Assembly (NCBI GenBank): GCA_023014365.1
Contig: JAEBUN010000018.1
Span: 1-64,000 of the forward strand
Direction: 5' to 3'
Length of the DNA stretch: 64,000 bases
Origin: Lepiota brunneoincarnata
Lineage: Eukaryota > Basidiomycota > Agaricomycetes > Agaricales > Agaricaceae
Shown: piece after piece, positions 1 through 11,583 of the stretch
Layout of the letters: every line of letters starts with the position of its first letter
Numbering within the stretch: the first letter of the stretch is position 1
Notes under the pieces: generated by a model
The model's input: the letters and a program-made list of their open reading frames with translations, nothing else
What the model was told of the DNA's origin: nothing
The model's database searches: none
Translations under genes and position numbers: made by a program

Positions 1-2392
1 AACCGACCGACTTACAGAAAAAGTACTGCAAATCCTGCAGGAAAATGACCTCTACCTCAAAACGGAGAAATGCGAATTTAACAAACAACGACTCGAATAC
101 CTCGGCATGATCATCACGCCAGATGAGATCAAAATGGATCCCGGAAAACTCAAGGGAATAGAAGACTGGCCAGTACCAAAAACAGTCCGACACGTTCGGA
201 AATTCATCCGCAGCTACTCCCACCACACCAAACCCCTGAACCAACTCCTTTCCAAATCAAACAAATTTGAATGGAAAGAAGAACAACAGAAAGCGTTCGA
301 AACGCTCAAGAACGAATTCCTAAAGGAACCGGTACTCCTCATGCCCGACTCCACAAAACCCTTCGAAATAGAAGCCGATGCTTCTAAATTTGCATCAGGA
401 GCTGTCCTGTACCAATATGACATCAACAGAATACGGAAACCCGTATCATTCTATTCGAAGACGTTCGGACCAGCGGAACGCAATTACGACATCTATGACA
501 GGGAACTCCTCGCTATTATCCGAGCCCTCGAAGAATGGCACCACTACCTCCTTGGCAGCCCCCATACCGTCCGTATCAGAACGGACCACCAAAACCTCAC
601 ATACTGGCGTAAACCCCAGAAAATTAACCGCCGACAAGCACGATGGGTCCAGACCCTCGCTGACTACAACTTCAAATTAGAACACGTCCCAGGATCAAAG
701 ATCCCTGCACCAGACGCCCTATCAAGACGTCCAGACCACATCCCCGATGAGGACAACGATAACGAAGACGTTACCATACTTCCAAACAACCTCTTCGTCG
801 CCACCACTGACATAGAAGATCAAAACCTGATCACAGTACTCCCAGAACACCTCTTTATCGCCGCCGTCAATATGGAACTCCAAGAAAGAATCACAGAATT
901 GCCAAAATACGACGCTAGAACCACCGAAGCATTCAAACTCCTAAAAGAAGCCCACCCTAACGCCGCCGATAAAGACTTCGGAACAGTTCCAACCCCGAGC
1001 GGTTCACTTCTCACGTTCCAGGAACGTGTCATTATTCCAGAAGACCTCCAACTCAGATGCGATGTCATCGCAAGATACCACGACCACCCTACACGTGGTC
1101 ATCCTGGAGAACAGGAAACATACCGCCTCGCCAAGAAAGAAGTATATTGGCCAGGAATGTCGACATTCATAAAGAACTACGTCAAAGGCTGTCCAGAGTG
1201 TCAGCAACATAAAATTATACGCAGACCGGATCGCGCACCGACCCAGCCAATTCCTCCACCAGCATCTAAACGCCCATTTGCCCAGATCTCATGGGATCTT
1301 ATCACCGGTCTACCACCTAGCGCCGGCCATAATGCGATATTGTCCGTGGTGGACCACAGCCTTACGAAGGGGGTAATTTTCATCCCAACCTCAGATCGAT
1401 CAAACGCCGACGACATCGGATGATTATTAATAGAAAAAGTCTTCACCAGATTCGGACTACCCGACAAAATCATATCAGATCGAGACCCCAGATTCGCAGC
1501 CAACTCCCTCTGACAACTAGCCAAACGACTAAACATCCAACAAGCATTCTCAACTGCATACCACCCCCAGACAGATGGTTCTACTGAATGATACAATCAG
1601 GAAATCGAAACCTATCTTGCCATATACTGCACCAGAAACCCCCTCGACTGGTCAGAAACCCTCCCTATCGCCGAGTTCGCACACAACTCCAAAATACATG
1701 CCTCAAGGCAGAAACCCCCATTCGAACTAATCATGGGATACAACCCTCCACCGATACCCACGGTAATGGAAACATCAAACTTTCCATCAGTAGATGAACG
1801 CATCAGACTCCTTGATGATGCCAGAAAAGAAGCACACGTGGCACATCAACTCTCCGCCGATATCATGAAACAAAGAACCAGAAGAACTGTCAAACCCCTT
1901 GAAACACGTCAAAAAGTATGGCTAGAAGCCAAGAACCTCAAACTTCCCTTCATTTCCAATAAAATATCCCCAAAACGACTAGGACCTTTCCTTATCACAG
2001 AAGTCTTATCACCACTCACCTACAAACTAAAACTTCCAATCAAATGGAAGATACATCCAATATTCCACAGAAACCTTCTAACTCCATACACCGAAACAGA
2101 AGCATACGGATCTCATCCGACTCCACCACCACCAGACATCATCAATGAAGAAGAGGAATACGAAATAGAAGCCATCCTAAATCACCGCCAACACCGCGGA
2201 AAACTCCAATACTACATCAAATGGAAAGGATACTCCCACACGGAGAACGAATGGATCACCGATGAAACACTTCATACAAACGCCGAAGAATACTTAACCG
2301 AGTATAAAGAAGCTCATGGAATTCTCCAGAAAAAACAGGAACCCACCAGAACCAACCAAAGACAACTTCGCTCCCACACCAAACATACTTAA
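1..2392 (+). pseudogene. Ty3/gypsy chromovirus pol, copy 1 (RT end, RNase H, integrase, chromodomain)
   Basis: This is the C-terminal two thirds of a retrotransposon polyprotein; its start lies left of the window. In order it shows the end of reverse transcriptase, RNase H (about 240-740), the integrase HHCC zinc domain (about 1075-1210, ending GCPECQQHK), the DDE integrase core (about 1270-1800), and a chromodomain (about 2150-2330, with YYIKWKGYSHTENEWI). One frame runs throughout, broken only by in-frame stops at 1421-1423, about 1511 and about 1588, so the integrase core cannot be read through. A 27-nt deletion near 208 removes residues kept in copy 2. Compared with the other copies it is rich in CpG and keeps CGA codons where they have TGA or CAA, so it is the least decayed copy. 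Chromodomains of such elements bind modified histones and direct insertion into heterochromatin. Confidence 0.93.
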
Positions 2393-2394
2393 AG

Positions 2395-3519
2395 ATGCCC
2401 ATGAACCTCGACCTCACTCGCCCCCAAACTACCCCCCCTTTTTCAACAACACCTTCACCAACCTCCTCATCATCCTCCGTCGTCATCATAAACAATGCAA
2501 GCGTCGAACATACTACACTTCAAACAACTCCCATTCCAGGCCCGTCTCCCTACACCCCCTCTCACACCTTCGCCGCAACATATGCCTCCCCCAGGGACGA
2601 GACCCCCGACCCCAACGACACCCCAGAACCAACAGCCGCCCCAGCCGCCTCCCTTAGATACCATACAGCTGGAGTACAATCATATGGACCAGATCACCCT
2701 TCTGACGGAGATCTGCGCGAGGCTGCCACCGACGGAGCCTTTACGACTAAATTGGAACACACTCCAATTTCAGAATACGACCGACAACTCTGGTACGACT
2801 ATACCCACCATGTACGACAGACTAAGGCTCTCGCTACTGCGTACAATACGCAATGTGCCTGGGCAGAATCACTTGAGCGACTTCTCCGCTCAAGATCGGG
2901 CCTCATGTCTGAGGTGTCGAAGAACTTACCCAAACGAAATGAGGTACATACCTCGCAGCCCCCCACCACAACCATCCCCACCACTACCACGACGACCACT
3001 GCCGCTATCATCACCACCGACCCCAGTAAGGGAAGAAAGCCCGCCAGTATCAGAAATCCCTTCAGACTTCTCACCCCCACCAAGGACACCACCCACGCCA
3101 TCACCAGTAACAACGTCCCGGTTCGGAACTCCCCCAATCCCATTCACCCACGAACCAACCTCTGAACCACCGACAGATCGGTCTGCATCCAATGCAGACA
3201 CACAGGACACTAGGCCATGGATTGCCCCCAATTTGCCTGCCTCGGATGCAAGCAATATGCCCCAGGGCACTACTCATACGATTGCATCAAATACAGATGC
3301 CCCCACTGCACCATCTTCCAACCGCGCCATAAACGGACCGAATGCCCAAGTCGAAAGACTCAACACGCCCCCTACTCCAGAAATCCTACAACCCGTCCCT
3401 CAACCATTCCCACAACTCACCATCAATACATCGATCTCACCCACGACGATTATTACGAGGAGAGCTACGACGATGTGGCCGAATCAAACATCACAGGAGA
3501 ACCATGCGGTTCCTTCTGA
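2395..3519 (+). pseudogene. ORF3 of family 1, copy 1: acidic/proline-rich protein with three zinc knuckles
   Basis: An extra ORF begins three bases after the pol stop. Read in frame 1 it has a stop at 3163-3165 and another at the knuckle tryptophan (TAG, near 3211). The C-terminal part has one CX2CX4HX4C knuckle (CIQCRHTGH, then AMDC) followed by two CX2CX6HX4C units (CLGCKQYAPGHYSYDC and CPHCTIFQPRHKRTEC). It ends GEPCGSF. The reading frame is supported by copy 4, which keeps the block PIS.Y.R..W..Y.HH..QTK, the knuckles and a similar acidic end despite large DNA divergence. Zinc knuckles bind single-stranded nucleic acid in Gag proteins, but Gag here has its own knuckle, so this is a second knuckle protein encoded after pol. 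Its function is not known to me. Confidence 0.7.
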
Positions 3520-3763
3520 AGCAAACCAACTCACCCCACCAGAAGAGAGAATCGAAAGTCCCCATTTCAGATGTCTTCTATATGATATCTTTTACCCAGG
3601 ACAACCCCCATCTCCAGAAACCGCCACCATACTCGATCTTCACAGAACTCCCACTCCTACCTTCTCCCCTGTCATTCCCCCCAGACCAGACTCCACCGAC
3701 CTACCACAGATCGACTACTACGAACCAAACTACCTAGCCGAATACCCGGAAGAAGGAAACTAA
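2495..3763 (+). CDS. Overlapping 422-codon proline-rich ORF in the +1 frame over ORF3
   Basis: This frame is open without a stop for 422 codons across ORF3 and about 240 nt beyond it. The first half is very rich in Pro, Thr and Ser. A block with SCLRCRRTYPNEMRYIPRSP follows, and the C-terminus contains RIESPHF, FYPGQPPSPET and PNYLAEYPEEGN. The C-terminal tail recurs at protein level in copies 2, 3 and 5. The same frame is also open in copy 2 despite decay. In copies 1 and 3 the tail lies exactly in the +1 frame relative to the end of the knuckle ORF. It could be an overprinted gene, a frameshift extension of ORF3, or partly a fortuitous open frame; copy 4 does not preserve its N-terminal half. 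No known domain is recognised. Confidence 0.45.
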   Translation: MQASNILHFKQLPFQARLPTPPLTPSPQHMPPPGTRPPTPTTPQNQQPPQPPPLDTIQLEYNHMDQITLLTEICARLPPTEPLRLNWNTLQFQNTTDNSGTTIPTMYDRLRLSLLRTIRNVPGQNHLSDFSAQDRASCLRCRRTYPNEMRYIPRSPPPQPSPPLPRRPLPLSSPPTPVREESPPVSEIPSDFSPPPRTPPTPSPVTTSRFGTPPIPFTHEPTSEPPTDRSASNADTQDTRPWIAPNLPASDASNMPQGTTHTIASNTDAPTAPSSNRAINGPNAQVERLNTPPTPEILQPVPQPFPQLTINTSISPTTIITRRATTMWPNQTSQENHAVPSEANQLTPPEERIESPHFRCLLYDIFYPGQPPSPETATILDLHRTPTPTFSPVIPPRPDSTDLPQIDYYEPNYLAEYPEEGN

Positions 3764-4004
3764 CGAGTTGTATGGAAAACAACTCTGGAAACGGACCTAA
3801 TGTTATCAGAAACCACATCAGAAGGACGGTTACTTTAAGCTCACATTCCCATATCACTATGAAACTATCAGTAGTGTACATCAGAAGGACTATTCTTAGT
3901 ATACGCCTCATGTTTTCTTATCTCTGACTCATAGTTACCCTGGTCTGAACTATTATAGTAGGAGTACAGCCACACTTAGAAGTATATAAGGATACAGTAC
4001 AATA

Positions 4005-5610
4005 CAGTGACCCACAAAACCATTCCAATATTTTGTACTTCTGACTTAAAGTAGTAATAGCTCAGTAAATAAAATAGCTATATTTGTGAATATATTTATA
4101 AACATAGCCAAATATGTCATATCTGACCCTGCAAAGTCGCGTTATGTAATACCTCCAAATGAGGCAATTATGAATTTTGTAAGCATTTTAAGTCATTGGA
4201 ACAGTTTCGTCAATGGTAATTTTTAATGCTAATCCAAGCAATCACATGACTCCGTTGATTGTGAATCAACAAGATCATGTGACCACATGTCTTTGACATA
4301 TAAATAGATGTGCTGACAGTCATGTCCCATCATTCTCAACCCCCCTACCTACCATAAAGCCATTATCTTCTACTCTAAAGCAAACCATCCTCTCTTTGCT
4401 AAATTCTCATCATCCCTATACTAAAATTGAGGCAATTACTGGTGTTGGGCACAGTACCATATCCAGGCTAGCCTCTAAAAATTGTTCCAGCCTTACCAAA
4501 TCACTTGAAGGACATCCTTCAAAACTCTCTACCACTAATATTCAGCATGCTATCCATCTTATCTCTGCTGGCAAGGCTGAAACTGCTGTAGATATTGCCA
4601 AATCTCTTGCTCCCATCACTGGGACATCAGTCTCTTCACAGACTGTGGCAAGGCATCTCAAACAGGCAGGAATAAAGGCTGTAGTCAAGCAAAAAAAGCC
4701 TTTACTCTCTGACAAGCATAGGAGGGCTAGGCTGGATTTTGCTCTGATACACCAGCATTGGACTGTGGAGGACTGGAAGCTGGTTGTATGGTCTGATGAG
4801 ACCAAAATTAATTGTTTGGGGTCAGATGGGAGGAAGTGGGGATGGAAAAAGAAGGGAGAGGGGCTTAGTGAAAGATTGGTCAAGGGAGCTCTGAAGTATG
4901 GAGGAGGATCAGTGATGGTTTGGGGCTGTATGCTGTGAGATGGCCCAGGCTATGCAGTGAGGATTGATGGAAGGATGGATGCAGAGTTGTTTGTGTAAAT
5001 TTTGGAGGAAGATTTGAAGAAGAGTCTCCAGTGGTACAAGCTTAAACCCTGAGATATTATCTTCCAGCAAGATAATGACCCCAAATACAAGAGTACACTG
5101 GCCAAAGAATGGTTTCAAAAAAATCATTTTAGGCTCCTAACCTGGCCAGCACAGTCACCTGACCTCAATCCCATTGAACACTTATGGGAATATGTGAAGA
5201 GAAAGTTGGGAGAGTATGAATCTCCTCCCAAGGGTATGGAGGAGTTGTAGCAGAGGGTAGAAAAGGAGTGGGATGCTATTCCAGCTTCTGAGTGTCAGAA
5301 GTTAATTGAAAGTATGCCTAGAAGAGTAGCAGCTGTACTCAAAGCCAGGGGGGGCTACTCTAAGTACTAGAAATAATAGGATAGCCTAGTATAATATGTC
5401 ATTGACAAAACCGTTCCAATAACTTAAAATGATTACAAAATTCATAATTGCATAATTTGGAAGTATTACATGACGCAACTTTGCAGAGTCAGATATGACA
5501 TATTTGGCTATGTTTATAAATATATTCACAAATATGGCTATTTTATTTACTGAGCTATTACTACTTTAAGTCAAAAGTACAAAATATTGGAACAGTTTTG
5601 TGGGTCACTG
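4005..5610 (+). mobile_element. Tc1/mariner DNA transposon, 1606 bp
   Basis: The ends are CAGTGACCCACAAAACC and its inverse, flanked by TA duplications at 4003-4004 and 5611-5612. The terminal inverted repeats are long: about 213 bp, 4005-4218 and 5398-5610. The LTR sequence on either side joins perfectly when the element and one TA are removed, as seen against the LTR at 12448-12833. Confidence 0.95.
4321..5370 (+). pseudogene. Tc1-type DD34E transposase with in-frame stops
   Basis: One continuous frame encodes an N-terminal helix-turn-helix region (TKIEAITGVGHSTISRLASK) and a DDE catalytic domain. The catalytic acids are visible: WSDETKIN, then [10 protein letters not shown], then [13 protein letters not shown], with 34 residues between the second Asp and the Glu, as in Tc1. 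The frame is broken by TGA at 4936, TAA at 4996, TGA at 5050 and TAG at 5248, with no frameshift. No ATG is seen at the start of this frame, so the original start is uncertain; an ATG at 4322 is in another frame. The enzyme would cut and paste the element at TA sites, but this copy cannot make full-length protein. Family assignment is sure. Confidence 0.93.
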
Positions 5611-5795
5611 TACCTTGTATCCTTATCTTAGTGTTATACAGTTCTTGCCTCCTATACCTCTTTGCCCTTAAAACCGGCTGGACTATAGTGCTCCGTCGTC
5701 TCTAAGTCACGCCTAGTAGGACAAGACCAAGTCTGTATAGACATCTTGCCATGAACGCCGTGCTACTCAAGAGTGAACCCCTAACCCGGGTAACA

Positions 5796-6764
5796 GATTG
5801 GTTGGTCCAGTTGTTTGGTTTGATAACCATGTTGTTCAACGATTTTGTGGGAGATGAAATTCCCTTGAGCTCCTGAGTCTATCAGGGCAGTGATGGCCAT
5901 GGGTTTTGATGTCCATTCACTCCAAATCTCAATGGATAGGAAAAGGGATCATTTATTTGGGGAAAGTTGTAATTGTACAGAGTTTATTGAGAAAATGTCC
6001 TTCTGGGAGTGAGAGTAAGGAATGTCCTTCTGAGTTCTGGAATGTGCAGGGGCACATTGATCGACATCATTCCTTTTTAAAAATCCTGGAATGGACACAT
6101 CTCCAGATCCTTGGCTAATGCAGAGTGGAGTTCTTGTGGTAATTCAGGGTCGAGTTCATCAACCATTTGGCGCATTTGGGATGCGACTTCTGCAACAGCA
6201 AGGGAATATTTGCATTGTTGGGTTTTAAAGCTGGGGTTAGGCTTATTTTCTTGGAAGGGAGGATGGTTTGGATTTCTGGCTGGGTGTGGCAGATTGGTAC
6301 ACATTCCTGGGAAGCATCTGGCAGGTGGTGGATGTGGGCATTTACTAACCCAATAATTATTTGCTCCACATCGGAAGCATTCTTACTTCTGATAAGCCTT
6401 CATTCATTGTTCCATGACAACTGCATCTATCTCCAATGGTTCTTGTGTAGAGTCTTCTTTGGCATATTCCAGTTGTGGGATTTCAGGATAAGGATCTTCA
6501 TATCCCTTTTCTACTATGGCATGGTCTATCTCCATGGCGTGTGGGTCTTGTGGTGTGAAATGTGGAGTGTTGCTCCTTTGGTAAGATTGTGTGTATGGCA
6601 CATTGTTGTTTGGACAGCTTGGTCCTCAGTTAGATTGGTATTGGTTCCTTTGAGGGAACATGTTTCTGGGGGTACTGTACAGGGGGTACTGTACAGGGCA
6701 TTGATGCAACAGAAGCTGTCATCAAGTTTGTTTGCTCAGGTATACCAAGCGGTGATAGTTTGAA
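5796..6764 (-). pseudogene. Inverted gag C-terminus and protease start (copy 6, distal part)
   Basis: Read on the minus strand this matches copy 3 from about 29590 to 30530: the gag linker, the CCHC knuckle region, the conserved gag end (PFQDF) and the beginning of protease. The knuckle's first cysteine region and several codons carry stops. A 14-bp unit containing GGGGTACTGTACAG is duplicated near 6664-6690. It is the continuation of the minus-strand copy 6 whose 5' part is at 12834-15169, separated by copy 2 and by about 330 bp of missing gag. Confidence 0.85.
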
Positions 6765-8185
6765 CTCAACCAAAGAAAAACCCCAGTAGACAAAGACTCA
6801 GACATCTACATCACAAATGATAACAAATCAGAACCCGATAAACACCCCTTAACCCTACCAGCACCACCCACGCCACCTCTACCATCACCTCCACCAGGAC
6901 AATTACAAATGGCCGCCACACAAAACCAAAAGGAGTTAGGACTCCTCAAACCCATCACATTTGATGGAACCAGACAACTGTTTGAAGATTGGATCTTCTA
7001 ATGTGAAGTTTACATACTTGCTAATGTGACCACTTACAATACCAACCTTGCCAGAACCTTGTTCATCTTATCAGCGATGCAATCAGTGATACCCAGGTTA
7101 GGGGTTTGCTTTTGAGTAGCACAGCGTTCGACATAGGATGTCTATACAGACTTGGTCCTGTCCTACTAGGCATGACTTGGAGATGACAGAGCACTATAGT
7201 CCAGCCGGTTTAAGGGTAAAGAGGTATAGGAGGCAAGAACTGTATAACACTAAGATAAGGATACAAGGTACAGTATGGTATCCTTATATACTACTATATG
7301 TGGCTATGCTCCTACTATATATATCTGGACCCAGGTAAATGAGTCATACTGAGTCAAAGTCTTATCTATCTAATCATAGATTGTTCTGATGTGCACTTCT
7401 GATTGTTTCAGAGTGACAGTTCTTTTATCTATTTATATACTAGGTACTTCTGATAAGAGTTCCTTCCAGACAGGTTTCTGATTGGGGAATTCTGATAACA
7501 ATCAGGAGATGCCTGAGCTTGGGCCAGACAATACCTCCATGAAAGGAATGCCCAAACCCAACAGGGATAACCCATAGCCATGGAGTCATGGGAAAACTTC
7601 ACTGCCCGGCTTAGAGCCAACTTCACCCTGGCAGACAAATATGCATATGCACATACCAGACTCCAAACCCTGTAGCAAGCAGGCAAACCAATGACTGAGT
7701 TCAACGCTCAGTTTAAAGAACTTGTCCATCAATCAGGACTTAACAAAAATCACACCTTGATTGATCTCTATCGTAAAGCAATCAATCACTATATTGCAAT
7801 GAAGATTGACAAATCGGAGAACCCTCCAACAACCATTACTGCTTGGTACACCCAAGCCAACAAACTTGACAATAACTTCCAAAGAATCAATGCCCTCTAT
7901 GGCACCCCCAGGAACATGTTCCCTCAAAGGAACCAATACCAACCCAATCGTGGACCAAGCCATCCAAATAACAACATGCCCTATGCACAATTCTACCAAA
8001 GGAGTAACACTCCATATTTTACCCCACAAGACCCGCATGCCATGGAAATAGACCATGCCACATTAGAAGAAGGATTTGAAGATCCTTATCCCAAAATTCC
8101 ACAACCAGAATATACCAAAGAAAACTCCACACAAGAACCATTGGAGTTAGATGCTGTAATCACTGGACAACAAATGAAATCATAA
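6765..8185 (+). pseudogene. gag of family 1 copy 2, split by a solo LTR
   Basis: This is nucleocapsid/capsid precursor sequence. The N-terminal part (6765-7086) includes NPKELGLLKP-type residues shared with copy 3 and a capsid segment with FEDWIF; an in-frame TAA follows. A solo LTR occupies 7087-7500 and gag then resumes. The later ORF 7691-8185 has MTEFNAQFKELVHQSGLNKN and ends DAVITGQQMKS. The zinc knuckle and all of protease up to the conserved DINWKTKTFSWKP region are deleted between 8185 and 8186. Confidence 0.85.
7087..7500 (-). repeat. Solo LTR, family 1 type B, with target duplication ATCAG
   Basis: 414 bp in reverse orientation, flanked by ATCAG at 7082-7086 and 7501-7505. The uninterrupted target is seen in copy 3 near 29252. 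It matches the LTR at 41725-42138, with the type B U3 (an ATAAATAGATAAAAG segment), not the shorter type A. Confidence 0.95.
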
Positions 8186-11100
8186 TACAATCCTGACATC
8201 AATTGGAAAACCAAGACATTCTCTTGGAAACCCCAAATCGATCACCAAGACTTTTGCAAATGCCTCAGAATGCTATGACGACCCATCGAACTCAACTCCA
8301 CCACCATGGACATAATGGCCAGAAAAACCTCTCAACCCGAGGACAACCCAGAAGAATACATCAACCTGTCAAATGTTGACCTCAACACCTTCTCTTTAGA
8401 AAGAGAAATGAACCCAATGCTTCTGACCCCATTAGAAGTAAATGCCAAAGTGACACACACCATAACGCTCCACAATGAGCAACACAACCCAACAAGATTG
8501 GCAAACAAAAAAGGAAAACAACCAGAATTGAACAAGGAACTACCCAAGATTCCCTGGAGATTCGCCTGATAGGCTAAAATATTCAACAAGAAAGCCTCTG
8601 AACAATTCCCACCATCAAGAATGTTTGATCACAAAATTGAACTAAAACTGACATTTGAAGCAAAATTGATGAAACCCTATCAAGTGGCACCTGCCAAAGA
8701 AAAAGCACTAAAAGAATTTATAGATGAAAACCTCTGAAAAGGGTACATCTGCCCCTCAAAATCCCCTATGGCATCACCTTTCTTCTTTGTTGCCAAGAAA
8801 GGAGGAGACCTCTGACCCTGCCAAGACTATCATTATCTAAATGATCACACCATCAAAAACGCCTACCCAATCCCCATGATTTCCTCTATCATGGATAAAC
8901 TCAAAGGAGCTAAGTACTTCACTAAGCTCAATGTCCGCCTAGGATACAATAATGTCAGAATCAAAGATGGCAATCAATGGAAAGCAGTGTTCAAGACTCC
9001 TATGGATCTTTTCAAACCAACTGTAATGTTTTTCAGACTTTGCAACAGTCCTGCGACATTCCAACACATGATGGACATGCTATTCTCCAAGATAATGGAG
9101 AAAGGAGGAATCATCATCTATATGGATGATATCCTAATTTACGGTAAAACCCAAGAAGAAACTGACCAACTTACAGAAAAAGTACTGCAAATCCTGCAGG
9201 AAAACGACCTCTACCTCAAAACAGAGAAATGCAAGTTCAACAAACAACAACTCAAATATCTTGGCATGATCATCATGCCAGACAAGATAAACATGGACCC
9301 TGGAAAACTCAAGGGAATAGAAGACTGGCCAGTGCTGAAGACAGTCTGACACATTTGGAAATTCATTGGATTCTGTAACTTCTACTGGAAGTTCATCCAC
9401 AGCTACTCCCATCACACCAAACCCCTTAACCAACTCCTATCCAAATCAAACAAATTTGAATGGAAAGAAGAACAACAAAAAGCCTTTGAAACATTCAAAA
9501 ACAAATTCTTAAAGGAACCAGTACTCCTCATGCCCAACTCCACAAAACCCTTCAAAATAGAAGCAGATGCCTCCAAATTTGCATTAGGAGCTGTCTTGTA
9601 CCAACACAACATCAACAGAATATGGAAACCCATATCATTCTATTCAAAGACATTCGGACCAGTGGAATGCAACTATGATATCTATGACAGGGAACTCCTT
9701 GCTATTATCCGAGCCCTTGAAGAATGGCACCACTACCTCCTCGGCAGCCCCCATACCATTCATATCAGAACAGACCACCAAAACCTCACATACTGGCATA
9801 AACCCCAGAAAATCAACCACCGACAAGCACAATGGGTCCAGACCCTTGCCAACTACAACTTTAAATTGGAACACATCCCAGGATCAAAGATCCCTGCACC
9901 AGACACTCTATCAAGACATCCAGACCACATCCCTGATGAGGATAACAATAACAAAGATGTCACCATGCTTCCAAACAACCTCTTTGTTGCCACAGCCAAC
10001 ATAGAAGATCAAAACTTGATCACAGTACTCCCAGAACACCTCTTTATTGCCACAGTCAATATGGAACTCCAAGAAAGAATCACAGAATCACCCAAATACA
10101 ACGCTAGAACCACCAAAGCATTCAAACTCCTGAAAGAATCCCACTCTAATGCCGCCAATAAAGACTTTGGAACAGTCCCAACCTCAAATGGTTCACTCCT
10201 CATGTTCCAAGAACATGTTATCATTCCAGAAGATCTCTAACTCAGACACAATGTCATCGCAAGATACCACAACCATCCTACACATGGCCACCCTGGAGAA
10301 CAGGAAACATACCATCTCGCCAAGAAAGAAGTATACTGGCCAGGAATGTTGACATTCATAAAGAATTACATCAAAGGCTGTCCAGAATGTCAGCAACACA
10401 AAATCATACACAGACTGGATCACACACTGACTCAACCAATCCCACCATCATCTTCCAAATGCCCATTTGCTCGGAATCTCATGGGATCTTATCACCAGTC
10501 TACCGCTTAGCACCAGCCATAATGTGATATTGTCCATGGTGGACCACAGCCTTACGAAGGGGGTAATTTTCATCCCAACCTCAGATTGATCAAATGCCGA
10601 CAACATCGGATGATTATCAATAGAAAAAGTCTTTACTAGATTCGGATTACCCAACAAAATCATATCAGATTGAGACCCCAGATTTGCTGTCAACTCCCTC
10701 CAAGAGCTAGCCAAACACCTAAACATCCAACAAGCATTCTCAACTGTATACCATCCCCAGACAGATGGTTCTACCAAACAATACAACCAAGAAATTGAGA
10801 CCTATCCTTGCCATATACTGTACCAGGAACCCCCTTGACTGGTCAGAAACCCTCCCTATCACCGAGTTTGTAAACAACTCCAAAATACATGTCTCAAGGC
10901 AGAAATCTCCATTCAAACTAATTATGGGATACAACCCCCCACCGATACCCATGGTAATAGAAACTTCGAACTTTCCATCAGTAGATGAACACATCAGACT
11001 CCTCGATGACACCAGAAAAGAAGCACATGCAGCACACCAACTCTCCACCGATATTATGAAACAAAGAACCAGAAGAACTGTCAAACCCCTTGAAACACAT

Positions 11101-11577
11101 CAAAAGGTATGGCTAGAAGCCAAAAACCTCAAACTCCCTTCATCTCCAACAAAATATCCCCAAAACAACTAGGACCTTTCCTTATCTCAGAAGTCCTATC
11201 ACCGCTAACATACAAATTAAAACTCCCAATCAAATGGAAGATACATCTGGTATTCCACTGAAATCTTCTAACTCCATATACCAAAACAGAAGCATACAGA
11301 TCTTATCTGACTCCACTACCACCAGACATCATCAATCAAGAAGAAGAATATGAAATAGAAGCTATTCTCACCAACTGACATCACAGAAAACTCCAATATT
11401 ATGTCAAATGGAAAGGATACTCCCACACAGAGAACTGAATGGATCACCAATGAAACACTCTGCACAAATGCTGAAGAATACCTAACCAAGTATAAAGAAA
11501 CTCATGGAATTCCCCAGGAAGATCAGGAACCCACCAGAACCTACCAAAGACAACTTCGTTCTCACACCAAACATACT
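8186..11577 (+). pseudogene. Ty3/gypsy chromovirus pol, copy 2
   Basis: Order: residual protease/linker, RT (about 8640-9350, with [11 protein letters not shown] intact at the active site), RNase H (about 9420-9930), integrase HHCC domain (about 10260-10400), DDE core (10450-10960), integrase C-terminus and chromodomain (about 11340-11470). Stops break the frame, among them TGA at 8735-8737, 8812-8814 and 9347-9349, each at a position where another copy has CGA or CAA. Frameshifts occur around 10470 and 11160. CpG is strongly depleted compared with copy 1. It cannot produce a working polyprotein. Confidence 0.93.
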
Positions 11578-11583
11578 TAAAAG

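Larger units (their letters stand above)
3801..5795 (+). repeat. 3' LTR of family 1 copy 1 (type A), interrupted by a Tc1 element
   Basis: The LTR starts TGTTATCAGAA and ends CCCGGGTAACA, with the short inverted termini TGTTA/TAACA. Without the insertion it is about 387 bp. It contains an inverted repeat (AAGGATACA and TGTATCCTT) around the Tc1 insertion point. The 3' flank (GATTG) continues as inverted family-1 protease/gag sequence, so copy 1 is inserted in the minus-strand copy 6. Confidence 0.92.
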
